Origin: Achromobacter pestifer
GTDB taxonomy: Bacteria > Pseudomonadota > Gammaproteobacteria > Burkholderiales > Burkholderiaceae_B
Assembly (NCBI RefSeq): GCF_902859625.1
Contig: NZ_CADIJX010000001.1
Span: 1,240,001-1,304,000 of the forward strand
Direction: 5' to 3'
Length of the DNA: 64,000 nucleotides
Shown here: piece by piece, positions 9,199 through 18,320 of the stretch
Position numbering within the stretch: the first letter of the stretch is position 1
Layout of the letters: each line of letters starts with the position of its first letter
Made by a program: the position numbers and the translations under genes
Notes under the pieces: generated by a model
Seen by the model: only the letters and a program-made list of their open reading frames with translations
Told to the model about the DNA's origin: nothing
Database searches by the model: none

Positions 9199-9626
9199 TG
9201 ACGCATCTCCACCGGCAACGTGACGGGACGGCTCAGGGCCATGAAGGCGCTCTCTCCGGGTAGATAAAAACCGATGACCTTGCCAGACGTCGCAACGACG
9301 TAGGCTTCTCCCTGACGGCGGGTCTGGATCGTGAACAGACTGCCTTGCAAGCGATAGACGTCGCCCTGCGGCAAGGCGCCGACGCGGCGCCACTGCGAAC
9401 CCGCTGGCAGCGTGACGCTACTTTCGTTCGGCAACGCCGCCATCACGGCCCGGGACAACTGGATGATGTAGGCGGGATCAGCGGCAGCCACGGGGACCAT
9501 GCCCACTTTTTGCGTGCTGACCGACATGCACGCACCCAACGCAAAGGCGCAGACAGACGTCAGCAGCAACGCCCCGCCCGCTCGCGCGAAACGACCCTCA
9601 AGCTTATGAAGCGGCGATGACGCCAT
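9195..9626 (-). CDS. Small exported protein of unknown function, probable lipoprotein
   Basis: A 143-residue protein with an N-terminal hydrophobic segment ending in A-L-G-A-C at about residue 33, a plausible lipobox after a rather long n-region. The mature part (about 110 residues) is predicted beta-rich and contains A-Y-I-I-Q-L-S-R-A-V-M-A-A-L-P. I do not recognise the family. I chose the ATG at 9626 because GAGGTG precedes it; a GTG two codons upstream is possible. It overlaps the DUF2846 gene at 9198 by four bases and lies 68 bases from the second DUF2846 gene, so all three probably form one operon transcribed leftward. Confidence 0.75.
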   Translation of the reverse strand: MASSPLHKLEGRFARAGGALLLTSVCAFALGACMSVSTQKVGMVPVAAADPAYIIQLSRAVMAALPNESSVTLPAGSQWRRVGALPQGDVYRLQGSLFTIQTRRQGEAYVVATSGKVIGFYLPGESAFMALSRPVTLPVEMRQ

Positions 9627-9694
9627 AGACACCTCGGGGAAATAAAGCGTGAAGTATATGAGCGCGACTGAATTTTACAAAATGTGCAAAACCA

Positions 9695-10150
9695 TCAATA
9701 CCGCAGCTTTTCCCGGTCGCGCCATCCTGCGCCCCAATACTTCAAGTCCGCCATGGACTGCTGCGCCGCTTCCCCGGACGCCTCGATGCGCAACACTTGC
9801 TTGCCGCCTTCGATGTCCACGCGCACATATCGGGTTTGGCCTGCCGCAAGCGGCACACTCAACGCCTGATCTTGCGCGGCCATCGCCAGGGAAACCGTAC
9901 CCTTCGGCCGATCGACAAAGAAGAACCGTCCGGGCTTGGAACGGCCGACCTTGTGGCCATCCACAAGAATGGCTGGCTGGACGGCGGCCTCGCCTGCCAC
10001 CGAGGCAATCTGGTAGAAGTAGATCCGGCCGTTATTCTGTTCCAGGGGCGGAATTCGCGACGCCACTTCCGCATAGCGGGGGCCTGCGCACCCCGACAAC
10101 AACAGTGCCGCGGCTGTCGCCGCAAGCATCAACCTGGCCCAAGTTTTCAT
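9695..10150 (-). CDS. DUF2846-like lipoprotein, paralogue
   Basis: This 151-residue lipoprotein begins MKTWARLMLAATAAALLLSG with the lipobox Cys at 21. It shares with the 8728-9198 protein the S-R-I-P-P-[IL]-x-[QE]-x-N-G-R-I-Y-F-Y-Q block, the G-R/N-x-K-P-x-x-F-F-[YF]-V-D-R-P block, the G-Q-T-R-Y-V-R block and a C-terminal L-[KR]-Y-W-G-A. The two are clearly paralogues, probably from a tandem duplication, with an unrelated small gene between them. It is the first gene of the leftward cluster; a promoter should lie in 10151-10260, but I could not pick one with confidence. Confidence 0.85.
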   Translation of the reverse strand: MKTWARLMLAATAAALLLSGCAGPRYAEVASRIPPLEQNNGRIYFYQIASVAGEAAVQPAILVDGHKVGRSKPGRFFFVDRPKGTVSLAMAAQDQALSVPLAAGQTRYVRVDIEGGKQVLRIEASGEAAQQSMADLKYWGAGWRDREKLRY

Positions 10151-10260
10151 GGATCGCCCCTGACGGATAGGCCCCGGGCGCCCACGGCGCCTAGCTGAAT
10201 GGCCTATGCAATGCGGCAGTATAAAGGGGTCTGTCCACTAAAACAGAGGCCATCCCCGCA

Positions 10261-11046
10261 TCACCGGGTGGCGTGCAGAGCCTGACGACGCTGCTCGAAC
10301 AGGCAGATCGCTGCGGCCGCGCCGACATTCAGCGATTCGACCGCCGCCATATCATGGGGAATACGCACCTTGAGGCTGGCCGCTTCCAACAGATCGGGCG
10401 CCACGCCCTGGCCTTCATGCCCAAATACCCAGGCGCATTTGCCGGGCAAGCGGCCGTCATAAAGGTCTTGCGCACCATCCAATGCCGTGGCCACCAGCGG
10501 TACCCTCAACCTGGACAACAGACCGCCAAGATCGACGTGTTCGTGGATCGCCAACGAAAAATGCGCACCCTGCCCGCTGCGCACCACCTTGGGTGACCAG
10601 GCGGCAGCCGTGCCGGTCGCCAGGAACACGCGCTTCACGCCCGCCGCCGCGCAAGTACGCAGCAGCGTGCCGACGTTGCCCGGATCCTGGATGCGGTCGA
10701 ACAGCACGCAGTTCTCATCCACCACGGCAGGCAATTCAAGCGCCGGAGGCGTCACCAGGAACGCAACGCCCTGCCCGCTTTCCACGCTAGCCAGCGATTG
10801 CATCAATCGTGCGTCCAGCGCCAGGCAGCGCGCATCCGGCACATTCGCCGCCAGCGCGGCGATATCGGGTTGGGACAGACGCTCTATGTCGAAGATCGCC
10901 TGATCAGGCGATCCATGGTGCTGCAACCACGCTTGGCACAGGTGCACGCCGTCAAGCAATACCGGAGCACCACGCTTGCCTGCCGTGCTCGCCAGCTTGG
11001 CCAGTGCCTTGACCGCGGGATTATCGCGGGAACTGATGTGTTTCAT
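10261..11046 (-). CDS. TrmH/SpoU-family RNA 2'-O-methyltransferase
   Basis: A 261-residue SPOUT methyltransferase. An N-terminal substrate-binding domain (about 100 residues, beginning [12 protein letters not shown]) is followed by the knotted SpoU domain with motif 1 [11 protein letters not shown], motif 2 [10 protein letters not shown] and motif 3 [16 protein letters not shown]. Family members methylate a ribose 2'-OH in rRNA or tRNA. The architecture resembles RlmB and its relatives, but the target site cannot be named. It starts inside the rnhB stop (ATGA overlap) and closes the long rpsB-to-rnhB block. Confidence 0.9.
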   Translation of the reverse strand: MKHISSRDNPAVKALAKLASTAGKRGAPVLLDGVHLCQAWLQHHGSPDQAIFDIERLSQPDIAALAANVPDARCLALDARLMQSLASVESGQGVAFLVTPPALELPAVVDENCVLFDRIQDPGNVGTLLRTCAAAGVKRVFLATGTAAAWSPKVVRSGQGAHFSLAIHEHVDLGGLLSRLRVPLVATALDGAQDLYDGRLPGKCAWVFGHEGQGVAPDLLEAASLKVRIPHDMAAVESLNVGAAAAICLFEQRRQALHATR

Positions 11047-11651
11047 GGCGCCAGGCCGAAGGCCTTGATGGGGGCAAAACTGCGCCGATGCTCAACGCAC
11101 GGGCCATGTTCGCGCAGCAACTGCAAATGCAGCGCGGTGCCATATCCCTTGTGCTGATCGAACGCATATTGCGGATACAGTGCGTGCAAACGCATCAGGT
11201 CGGCGTCGCGCGCGGTCTTGGCCAGAATGGACGCGGCGGAAATCGCCGGCACCAGCGCGTCGCCCTTGATGACGGTCTGCACGGTGCAGGCCAGCTTGGG
11301 CGCCTGATTGCCATCCACCAACGCCAATTGCGCGGGGGTGGACAAGCCTTCGACGGCCCGCTGCATCGCCAACAGGGTGGCGCGCAGGATATTCATGGAG
11401 TCAATCTCACCCACGCTGGCACTGGCAACACACCACGCCAACGCGCGTTCCTGGATCAGCAATGCCAGGGCTTCACGCCGGGCGGCCTTCAGCACTTTGG
11501 AATCCGCCAGCCCGTCGATAGGCCGAGCGGGATCCAGAATGACCGCTGCCGCATAGACGGCGCCCGCCAACGGCCCCCGGCCCGCCTCGTCGACGCCAGC
11601 CATCAGCAGGGCCGGCTGTTCGGGCGCCGCGAACAGGTCAGGCTGCTCCAC
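11043..11651 (-). CDS. rnhB: Ribonuclease HII
   Basis: A 202-residue RNase HII, which cleaves RNA in RNA-DNA hybrids and single ribonucleotides in DNA. The motif [14 protein letters not shown] at about residues 16-29 contains the first catalytic Asp-Glu pair; further conserved blocks are A-D-S-K-V-L and the late [12 protein letters not shown] chose GTG at 11651 because GGAGG lies six bases upstream. The gene then overlaps lpxB by 14 bases, and the protein begins [12 protein letters not shown], a usual betaproteobacterial start. The longer open frame to 11744 lies wholly inside lpxB and is not supported. Confidence 0.92.
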   Translation of the reverse strand: MEQPDLFAAPEQPALLMAGVDEAGRGPLAGAVYAAAVILDPARPIDGLADSKVLKAARREALALLIQERALAWCVASASVGEIDSMNILRATLLAMQRAVEGLSTPAQLALVDGNQAPKLACTVQTVIKGDALVPAISAASILAKTARDADLMRLHALYPQYAFDQHKGYGTALHLQLLREHGPCVEHRRSFAPIKAFGLAP

Positions 11652-12834
11652 CAGCCACCTCCAGGATCGCCTGCGCGGCCAGGGCCGGCGTGTCGCGCAG
11701 CAATTCTTCGTGCATGGCGGTGAAGCGCGCCTCCACGCGCGCAATCAGCGCGTCGTCGGTCAGCGAAGCCCACATGGCCTCCGCCAGCTTTTCGGGCGTG
11801 GCGTCATCTTGCAGCAGCTCGGGCACGGCAAAGTCGCGCAGCAACACGTTTGGCAGCCCCACCCAAGGCAGGTAGGGCCGTTGCTGCCCGGACTTCCAGC
11901 TCATGATCCGGCGCATCCAGGGCGACAACACGTACGAAATCACCATGGGCCGCTTGTAAAGCGCGGTCTCAAGCGTGGCGGTGCCACTGGCCACCAGCAC
12001 CGCATTGGCGGCTTCCATGACCGACCAGGCAACCGGCGCCTTGCGGTCACCGCCCGCGCCATGCAGGTCGTCAGCCGTGATGCAACGCAGCCCGGGCACC
12101 GGGTACTGAGCCAGGATGGCCTGAAATTCGGCTCGCCGCTGGTCATTGACCATGGGCACGACGCATTGCAAGGCCGGATCTTTTTGCAGCAGTCGTTGAG
12201 CCGCCTGCAAAAAGCGAGGGGCCAACAGGCGGATCTCAGACGAACGGCTACCCGGCAGAATGGCCAGCACGCGAGCATCCTGGTCAATGCCCAGCCGATC
12301 CCGCGCAGCGGCGCGATCCGGTTGCATCGGTATGGCGCCCGCCAACGGGTGGCCCACATACGTCACGGGAATGCCTTCCTTGCGGTAGATCTCTTCCTCG
12401 AACGGGAACAGCACCAGCATGTGCGACACGGATTCACGGATCTTGTGGATGCGCTCGTAGCGCCACGCCCAGATCGACGGCCCCACGAAATGCACCGTCG
12501 GCGTGCCTGCCAGGCGCAACTGGTGTTCCAGCCTGAGATTGAAATCGGGCGCATCGATGCCGACGAACACGGCGGGCGGCTCCGCCAGCCAGCGACGCTT
12601 GACGTCGCGATACGTGCCCAGCAGGCTGGGCAGCCGCTTCAGGGCATCCACATAGCCAAACACGGTCAGCGCATGCATGGGATGCCAGGCGTCGAAGTCG
12701 CGAGCCTGCATCTGAGGCCCGCCAATGCCTTCACAACGGACGCCCGCGTCGCGCGCTTGCAGACCGGCAATGATACGACCGGCCAGCAAGTCGCCCGAAG
12801 GCTCGCCGGCCACCATGCCGATCCGCGTGCTCAT
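11638..12834 (-). CDS. lpxB: Lipid-A-disaccharide synthase
   Basis: A 398-residue GT19 glycosyltransferase that joins UDP-2,3-diacylglucosamine and lipid X into the lipid A disaccharide on the inner face of the inner membrane. It begins with [15 protein letters not shown], the diagnostic N-terminal motif. It also has [10 protein letters not shown] near residue 120 and L-P-G-S-R-S-S-E-I near 195. It overlaps lpxA by four bases upstream and rnhB downstream, in the fabZ-lpxA-lpxB-rnhB order common to proteobacteria. Confidence 0.97.
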   Translation of the reverse strand: MSTRIGMVAGEPSGDLLAGRIIAGLQARDAGVRCEGIGGPQMQARDFDAWHPMHALTVFGYVDALKRLPSLLGTYRDVKRRWLAEPPAVFVGIDAPDFNLRLEHQLRLAGTPTVHFVGPSIWAWRYERIHKIRESVSHMLVLFPFEEEIYRKEGIPVTYVGHPLAGAIPMQPDRAAARDRLGIDQDARVLAILPGSRSSEIRLLAPRFLQAAQRLLQKDPALQCVVPMVNDQRRAEFQAILAQYPVPGLRCITADDLHGAGGDRKAPVAWSVMEAANAVLVASGTATLETALYKRPMVISYVLSPWMRRIMSWKSGQQRPYLPWVGLPNVLLRDFAVPELLQDDATPEKLAEAMWASLTDDALIARVEARFTAMHEELLRDTPALAAQAILEVAGGAA

Positions 12835-13625
12835 GGACGAATGATGCCGCGTGACGCGACGTCAAGAAAATCAAGCAGCGTTTGGAGGTGCTCGGCCGCC
12901 TCGGGGATTTCCTGCTGCCGCGTGCGCAATTCCGCGCGCGCGGCGTCCAGCGGCAAGCCGCGGCGATAGATAATCTTGTATGCCTCGCGCAGCGCCGACA
13001 CCATCACCGGCGTGAAGCCGCGACGCTTCAGGCCTTCGGTGTTGATGCCCACCGGACGGCACGGGTTGCCGGCCGCCAGCACGAACGGCGGCGAGTCCTG
13101 CATCAGCGAACTATTGCCGCCCGTCATGCTATGCGCACCCACGCGCGAGAATTGGTGCACGCCCGTCAGGCCACCGATGATGGCCCAGTCGCCCACGTGA
13201 ACATGGCCGCCCAGTTGCACTGAGTTGGCCAGGATCGTGTTGTTGCCGATGTGGCAGTCATGAGCAACGTGCACATAAGCCATGATCCAGTTGTCATTGC
13301 CCAGCGTCGTTTCGCCGCCATCCTGCGTCGTACCCGTGTTCAGGGTGACGAACTCGCGCACCGTGTTGCGGTCGCCGATCGTCAAGCGCGTTTTTTCGCC
13401 CGCATACTTCTTGTCTTGCGGCATGCCGCCGATCGAGCAATAGCGGTAAAAGCGATTGTCGCGCCCGATGGTCGTCACGCCATCGACCATGCAATACGGG
13501 CCGACTTCGGTTCCCGCACCAATGGTCACATCGGGTCCCACCACCGCGAACGGTCCAATCACGGCACTCGGGTCGATCTTTGCCGCCGGATCAACGACAG
13601 CGGTAGGATGGATATTTCCTGCCAT
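12831..13625 (-). CDS. lpxA: Acyl-ACP-UDP-N-acetylglucosamine O-acyltransferase
   Basis: A 264-residue left-handed beta-helix protein built from hexapeptide repeats (I-H-P-T-A-V, I-D-P-S-A-V-I-G-P and so on), with a C-terminal helical domain. LpxA transfers a 3-hydroxyacyl chain to the 3-OH of UDP-GlcNAc, the first step of lipid A synthesis. The catalytic His of V-A-H-D-C is residue 122 (E. coli His125). The hydrocarbon-ruler position (E. coli Gly173) corresponds to Gly170 here. The gene abuts fabZ with no gap and shares ATGA with lpxB. Confidence 0.97.
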   Translation of the reverse strand: MAGNIHPTAVVDPAAKIDPSAVIGPFAVVGPDVTIGAGTEVGPYCMVDGVTTIGRDNRFYRYCSIGGMPQDKKYAGEKTRLTIGDRNTVREFVTLNTGTTQDGGETTLGNDNWIMAYVHVAHDCHIGNNTILANSVQLGGHVHVGDWAIIGGLTGVHQFSRVGAHSMTGGNSSLMQDSPPFVLAAGNPCRPVGINTEGLKRRGFTPVMVSALREAYKIIYRRGLPLDAARAELRTRQQEIPEAAEHLQTLLDFLDVASRGIIRP

Positions 13626-14081
13626 TTACTCTTCCAGGCTGCGAATCGCGCACATCAGCTTGGCAGACGCCACTTCTTGTCCGTCTACCGTCGCCCGCGC
13701 TTGGTACTTACAGATGCTGCGGCTCAGGCGTTCGGCTTCGACTTCAATGCGCAGTTGGTCTCCCGGCACCACAGGGCGGCGGAAACGCGCGCCATCGATG
13801 CCGACCAGGTAGTACGCCGTCTTGGACCCTTCGCACTTCAGTCCGCCATTTTCGTCCGTGAACGAAAAGAGCGCCGAAGCTTGGGCCATGGCTTCCACGA
13901 TGAGCACGCCCGGCATCACCGGATGGTGAGGAAAGTGGCCGTTGAAGAACGGCTCGTTGATCGAGACGTTCTTGATGGCGACAATAGACTTGCCGGGCAC
14001 CATCTCAACGACGCGATCGATCAGCAGCATCGGGTAACGATGCGGCAGCCTCTCCATGATCCCCTTGATGTCGAGTTCCAT
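13626..14081 (-). CDS. fabZ: (3R)-hydroxyacyl-ACP dehydratase
   Basis: A 151-residue hot-dog fold dehydratase acting in fatty acid elongation, where it competes with LpxA and LpxD for 3-hydroxyacyl-ACP. The catalytic block [13 protein letters not shown] contains His49, and E-A-M-A-Q contains Glu63. The N-terminal [13 protein letters not shown] is also typical. It sits between lpxD and lpxA, its conserved place. The 67-base gap to lpxD shows no terminator, so read-through is expected. Confidence 0.97.
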   Translation of the reverse strand: MELDIKGIMERLPHRYPMLLIDRVVEMVPGKSIVAIKNVSINEPFFNGHFPHHPVMPGVLIVEAMAQASALFSFTDENGGLKCEGSKTAYYLVGIDGARFRRPVVPGDQLRIEVEAERLSRSICKYQARATVDGQEVASAKLMCAIRSLEE

Positions 14082-14148
14082 TTTTCTATGCTTTCCTGCG
14101 AAATGAAATAATTTTGGCGTGTGCGCGCCAGGGCGGCAATCGCGCGCC

Positions 14149-15246
14149 CTAGTCTTTTTCCAGCGTCCGCACGCGGCGGCGCAGTTGCGCCAACTGTTGT
14201 ATCACGGCGGCGTTGCGCTGCCATTCGCCATGTTCCGCATACGGGAACACCCCGGTATAGCGGCCAGGCTTCGAAATGCTGGACGTCACCGCAGTGCCGC
14301 CCGATATGTGTACATCGTCGGCCAGGGTCAGGTGGCCCGACAGCATCGCCGCGCCACCAATGGTGCAGCGTTCGCCGATCGTGGTGGAGCCGGCGATTCC
14401 GACGCATGCCGCCACGGCGGTATGTGCCCCGATTCGCACGTTGTGCGCCACCATGATCTGGTTGTCCAGCTTTACGCCATCGGCCACCACGGTGTCGTCC
14501 AAGGCGCCCCGATCGATCGTGGTATTGGCCCCAATTTCGACGTCAGCGCCGACAGAGACACCACCCAACTGGGGAATCTTGCCCCAGGCGCCCTTGCCCA
14601 GGGACGGATCCGGCGCAAAGCCAAATCCGTCAGCGCCCAGCACGGCACCACTATGAATGATCGCCCGAGCCCCGACTTTCACGCCCTCGTACAGCGTGAC
14701 GTGTGCGTGCAAGCGGCTTCCGGGTCCAACGGATGAACCTGCGCCAATGACGCAGCCCGGTCCCAGCACGGTATCGCGGCCGATGCGTGCACCGGCCTCC
14801 ACCACACAGTTGGGACCGATGCGCACGCCTTCTTCGATGATCGCGTCAGGCGCAACCACGGCCGAAGGATGCGTAGCAGCGGGTTCCGCAGGCCGGCGCG
14901 CGGCATCGAACCATTGCGCCACTCGCGCATACAGCAGATAGGGATGTTTGCAGACGACCAGCGCGAATGGCGGCCGGGCAGCCCCCTCGGCTTCCAGAGC
15001 CTCGGCAACGTCGGCCGAGACGATGACCGCCCCTGCCTGCGTCGACCCAAGCTGACTCTGATAACGGGGGTTCGCCAGGAATGCAATTTCCTGGCTACCT
15101 GCCGAAGACAGGGTGCCGATGCCGCAGACCCGCAAGGGGTCTGCGCCGGGCAATGCGCTGATACGCCAGTCCATACCCTGGGTGTCGGCGGCGCTCAACA
15201 GTGCTTCAAGGGTTGGCGCGCGGGCAAGATCCAGTAAAACCGGCAT
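14149..15246 (-). CDS. lpxD: UDP-3-O-(3-hydroxyacyl)glucosamine N-acyltransferase
   Basis: A 365-residue trimeric left-handed beta-helix acyltransferase that adds the N-linked 3-hydroxyacyl chain in the third step of lipid A synthesis. An N-terminal uridine-binding domain (about 105 residues, with I-A-F-L-A-N-P-R-Y) precedes many hexapeptide turns. The catalytic His lies in [13 protein letters not shown]-terminal helix with repeated Leu/Arg ([12 protein letters not shown]) is the expected ACP-binding region. It is 17 bases downstream of skp on the same strand. Confidence 0.96.
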   Translation of the reverse strand: MPVLLDLARAPTLEALLSAADTQGMDWRISALPGADPLRVCGIGTLSSAGSQEIAFLANPRYQSQLGSTQAGAVIVSADVAEALEAEGAARPPFALVVCKHPYLLYARVAQWFDAARRPAEPAATHPSAVVAPDAIIEEGVRIGPNCVVEAGARIGRDTVLGPGCVIGAGSSVGPGSRLHAHVTLYEGVKVGARAIIHSGAVLGADGFGFAPDPSLGKGAWGKIPQLGGVSVGADVEIGANTTIDRGALDDTVVADGVKLDNQIMVAHNVRIGAHTAVAACVGIAGSTTIGERCTIGGAAMLSGHLTLADDVHISGGTAVTSSISKPGRYTGVFPYAEHGEWQRNAAVIQQLAQLRRRVRTLEKD

Positions 15247-15263
15247 AACTCGACGGGTACTGC

Positions 15264-15824
15264 TTACTTGCCCAGGCTCTGAATCACCTTGTCGGTGATG
15301 TCGATGCGCGGGTTGACCGTCACGGCGTCCTGAATGATCAGGTCGTAGTTTTCTTGCTCGGCGATGCGCTTGATCGTCTCGTTAGCCTTCGTCACGATGC
15401 CCGAGAACTCTTCATTGCGGCGGCGATTGAAGTCTTCCTGGAATTCACGACGCTTGCGTTGCAGGTCGGTATCCAGGTTCGACAGTTCGCGCTGGCGCTT
15501 GACGCGATCCGATTCCGACAGAACGGGGGCGTCCTTGTCGAATTTCTCGGCTTGCGAACGCAGGCTGTTATTCAGGCGTTGAAGTTCGTCGTCGCGCTTC
15601 TTGAATTCGGCTTCGATCTTGCTTTGCGCCGTCTTGGCCGGGCCCGACTCACGCAGAATCCGCTCGGTGTTGACGAAGCCGATCTTGGTGTTTTGAGCTT
15701 GTGCGGGAATCGCAGCAGCCGAACCGAGAATGAGCGCACCCACCAGGGCAATGGAGCCGCCCAGCTTGCCACGACGCTTGGCGCCCGGCGTATTCGATGA
15801 TTTAAGTGCGAAATCAGACATCAT
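15264..15824 (-). CDS. skp: Periplasmic chaperone Skp/OmpH
   Basis: A 186-residue Skp-family protein. The N-terminal basic stretch and hydrophobic core (about residues 22-40) end in I-P-A-Q-A-Q, a signal peptidase I site near residue 43. The mature protein has the [12 protein letters not shown] start, a long charged coiled coil, and the C-terminal Y-D-L-I-I-Q-D-A-V strand followed by [10 protein letters not shown]. Skp trimers hold unfolded outer membrane proteins for BamA, the gene directly upstream. The exact start is uncertain: two adjacent Met codons at 15824 and an unusually long n-region. Confidence 0.93.
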   Translation of the reverse strand: MMSDFALKSSNTPGAKRRGKLGGSIALVGALILGSAAAIPAQAQNTKIGFVNTERILRESGPAKTAQSKIEAEFKKRDDELQRLNNSLRSQAEKFDKDAPVLSESDRVKRQRELSNLDTDLQRKRREFQEDFNRRRNEEFSGIVTKANETIKRIAEQENYDLIIQDAVTVNPRIDITDKVIQSLGK

Positions 15825-15933
15825 GAAAATCTCACCTTCCAGTAAGGCAAAGCCAAAGTATGTATTGTGCCACTAAACAGCAAGGGAGCTGGCCAAGCAG
15901 GCCCCTCCCTTGTTTTCAAGCGTAACGGCCTGC

Positions 15934-18267
15934 TTAGAAACCGGTTCCGATCTGGAACTGGAAGCTTTGCTTGTCGTCACCCGTCTTGGAGTTAAGCGGA
16001 CGAGCATAGGACAACTGCAACGGCCCCATCGGCGACTGCCACGACAGACCCACACCGGCCGAGAAACGCCAGCCGCAAGGATCTTCGACTTCAGTGTTAT
16101 TGCGCCCGCGAGTGCAGCTCAAACCGCTGCCCGCCGCGACCTGACCCGCGTCGCTGAAGACAAACCAGCGCAACGTACGGTCCTTCGAGGCCCCCGGGAA
16201 CGGCAGATACAGCTGCGCGTTGGCGACGATGCGGCGCGTACCGCCCAGATAGTCGCCCGTGAGCGTATCGCGCGGGCCCAGCGACGAGCCTTCGTAACCA
16301 CGAACAGTGCCGATACCACCGGCGTAGACGTTCTTGATAACCGGGTAGTTCTTGCTACCGTAGCTGCGGCCCCAATCCACCATGCCGTTCAAGGCCAGGG
16401 TGTAGGAACCGCCCAGCGGCACGAAATACTGCTGTTGGCCTGTCAACATCGTGTATTGCAGGTCAACCGTGGAAACGTCGGCCTTCAAGCGCGTGTACGA
16501 ACCCTTGGTGGGCGCCAATGCGCTATCCCGCGTATCGTTGGACCAGCCCGTGCTGAAGATCACCGAGTTCGTGGAATCGCCGTATTGCTGAACGAAATCC
16601 TTGTAGGCCTGCGGCGAATTCGTGAACAGATCAATCTGGTTGTGCTCGAAGTTGGCACCCAGGAAGATCCGGTCGTATTCCGAGATCGGAATACCGAAGT
16701 TCATGCCCAGGCCGATAGCCTTGACGCGATAATCGCCGTCGTTGTTATTCCAAGGCTCGGTCACACGGTAGTACGCGGACGTGGTGCGGCTGATGCCGTC
16801 CTTGGTCCAGTACGGATCGGTGTGCGACAGCACGATTGCCCGGTTGGTCTTGCTGGTATTCAATTGCAGCGTCAGGTTGGTGCCGCTGCCGAAAACGTTG
16901 TCTTCACTGATGCCTGCCGACAGAATCGCCTTTTCGGACGAGCCGTAGCCCACGCCCAGGTTGATCATGCCGGTGGGCTTTTCCTTCACGTCGACGTTCA
17001 CGTCGACCTGGTCGGGAGAACCCGGAACCGGATCGGTCTTGACGTTGACGTCGCTGAAATAGCCCAGGCGGTCGACACGGTCGCGCGAGGTCTTGATGTC
17101 CTTCGCGTCGTACCAGGCCGCTTCTTGCTGGCGCATTTCGCGGCGCACGACTTCGTCGCGCGTGCGGGTATTGCCGCCGATCTGAATGCGACGCACATAG
17201 ACACGGCGGCTCGGATCGACATAGAACGTCAGATCGGCTTCGTGCTTGGCGCGGTCCAGCTGCGGATTCGGGTTCACGTTGGCGAAAGCGTAGCCCAATT
17301 CACCCAGGTAATCGGTGATGGCCTTGGCCGAACCGTTGGCCTTGGCCGCCGAGAAGGTTTCTTCCGGCTTGACTTGCACCAGCGCGTTGATTTCCTTGTC
17401 CAGGCCCAGCAGATTGCCGGCCAGCTTCACGCTGCGCACCTTGTAGGGTTCGCCTTCGTGAACGGTGATCGTGATGCGGATGTCCTTGCGATCAGGCGAA
17501 ATCGTGACCTGCGGCGGCTCGACCGAGAATTCCAGGTAACCCTGGTCCAGGTAGAACGAGCGCAACCGTTCCAGATCGCCTTCAAGCTTTTCACGCGAGT
17601 ACTTGTCGGTATCGGTGTACCAGGTCAACCAGCCCGGCGTCGTCAGCTTGAACTCGTCAAGCAGATCGCTTTCAGAGAACGCCTTGTTACCAACGAAACG
17701 GATTTCCTGGATGCGGGCGACCGACCCTTCAAACACGTCAAAGCTCACGCCGACGCGATTGCGCGGCAGCGGAGTCACGGTTGAAGTCACTTCAACACCG
17801 TACTTGCCCTTGGACAGGTACTGCTGCTTCAGCTCATATTCCGCGCGTTCAAGCATCGAACGGTCGAAGATTCGGCCCTCGGCGAACCCCACCTGGCCGA
17901 GCGAGGTGGTGATGGCCTTGGAATCGAATTCGCGCATGCCGTTGAAATTGACGGAGGCGATCGTCGGACGTTCCTGCACGACCACGACGACAACGTTGTT
18001 GTCCGTCTGGATCTGCACGTCGGTGAAAAAGCCTGTGCCGTACAAGCGGCGAATGGCTTCAGTCGCTTCTTCTTCGGTGAACTTCTCGCCAACCTTGACG
18101 GGAAGATAGCCAAACACCGTGCCGGCGTCTGTCCGTTGAATACCCTCTACGCGGATATCCCGCACGACAAAAGGGTCGAAGGCTTGGGCCATGGCCGGCA
18201 GCAACAATGCGGCGATCAGACCCGGCAGTACACCCTTTTTGTGATGAAACATCCGGCGAAAAGACAT
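15934..18267 (-). CDS. bamA: Outer membrane protein assembly factor BamA
   Basis: A 777-residue Omp85 protein. A signal peptide ends in A-M-A-Q-A before F-D-P-F-V-V-R-D-I-R-V-E-G, the start of POTRA1. Five POTRA domains occupy roughly residues 27-430. The C-terminal 16-strand barrel includes the lid-loop motif V-R-G-Y-E-G and ends in a terminal Phe (F-Q-I-G-T-G-F). It inserts beta-barrel proteins into the outer membrane. I chose the ATG at 18267 (M-S-F-R-R-M-F-H-H-K-K); a TTG at 18291 is in frame but unlikely. The rseP-bamA-skp-lpxD order is conserved. Confidence 0.97.
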   Translation of the reverse strand: MSFRRMFHHKKGVLPGLIAALLLPAMAQAFDPFVVRDIRVEGIQRTDAGTVFGYLPVKVGEKFTEEEATEAIRRLYGTGFFTDVQIQTDNNVVVVVVQERPTIASVNFNGMREFDSKAITTSLGQVGFAEGRIFDRSMLERAEYELKQQYLSKGKYGVEVTSTVTPLPRNRVGVSFDVFEGSVARIQEIRFVGNKAFSESDLLDEFKLTTPGWLTWYTDTDKYSREKLEGDLERLRSFYLDQGYLEFSVEPPQVTISPDRKDIRITITVHEGEPYKVRSVKLAGNLLGLDKEINALVQVKPEETFSAAKANGSAKAITDYLGELGYAFANVNPNPQLDRAKHEADLTFYVDPSRRVYVRRIQIGGNTRTRDEVVRREMRQQEAAWYDAKDIKTSRDRVDRLGYFSDVNVKTDPVPGSPDQVDVNVDVKEKPTGMINLGVGYGSSEKAILSAGISEDNVFGSGTNLTLQLNTSKTNRAIVLSHTDPYWTKDGISRTTSAYYRVTEPWNNNDGDYRVKAIGLGMNFGIPISEYDRIFLGANFEHNQIDLFTNSPQAYKDFVQQYGDSTNSVIFSTGWSNDTRDSALAPTKGSYTRLKADVSTVDLQYTMLTGQQQYFVPLGGSYTLALNGMVDWGRSYGSKNYPVIKNVYAGGIGTVRGYEGSSLGPRDTLTGDYLGGTRRIVANAQLYLPFPGASKDRTLRWFVFSDAGQVAAGSGLSCTRGRNNTEVEDPCGWRFSAGVGLSWQSPMGPLQLSYARPLNSKTGDDKQSFQFQIGTGF

Positions 18268-18320
18268 CCTTGAGTATCCTCGGTCGTGCAAATAGCGGGG
18301 GATTTTATGCTAAAGCGCGT

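Noticed and set aside
9195..10150. The small exported protein and its neighbour as a toxin-antitoxin pair
   Set aside because: The neighbours are signal-peptide-bearing lipoproteins with DUF2846 motifs; nothing resembles a toxin or a DNA-binding antitoxin.
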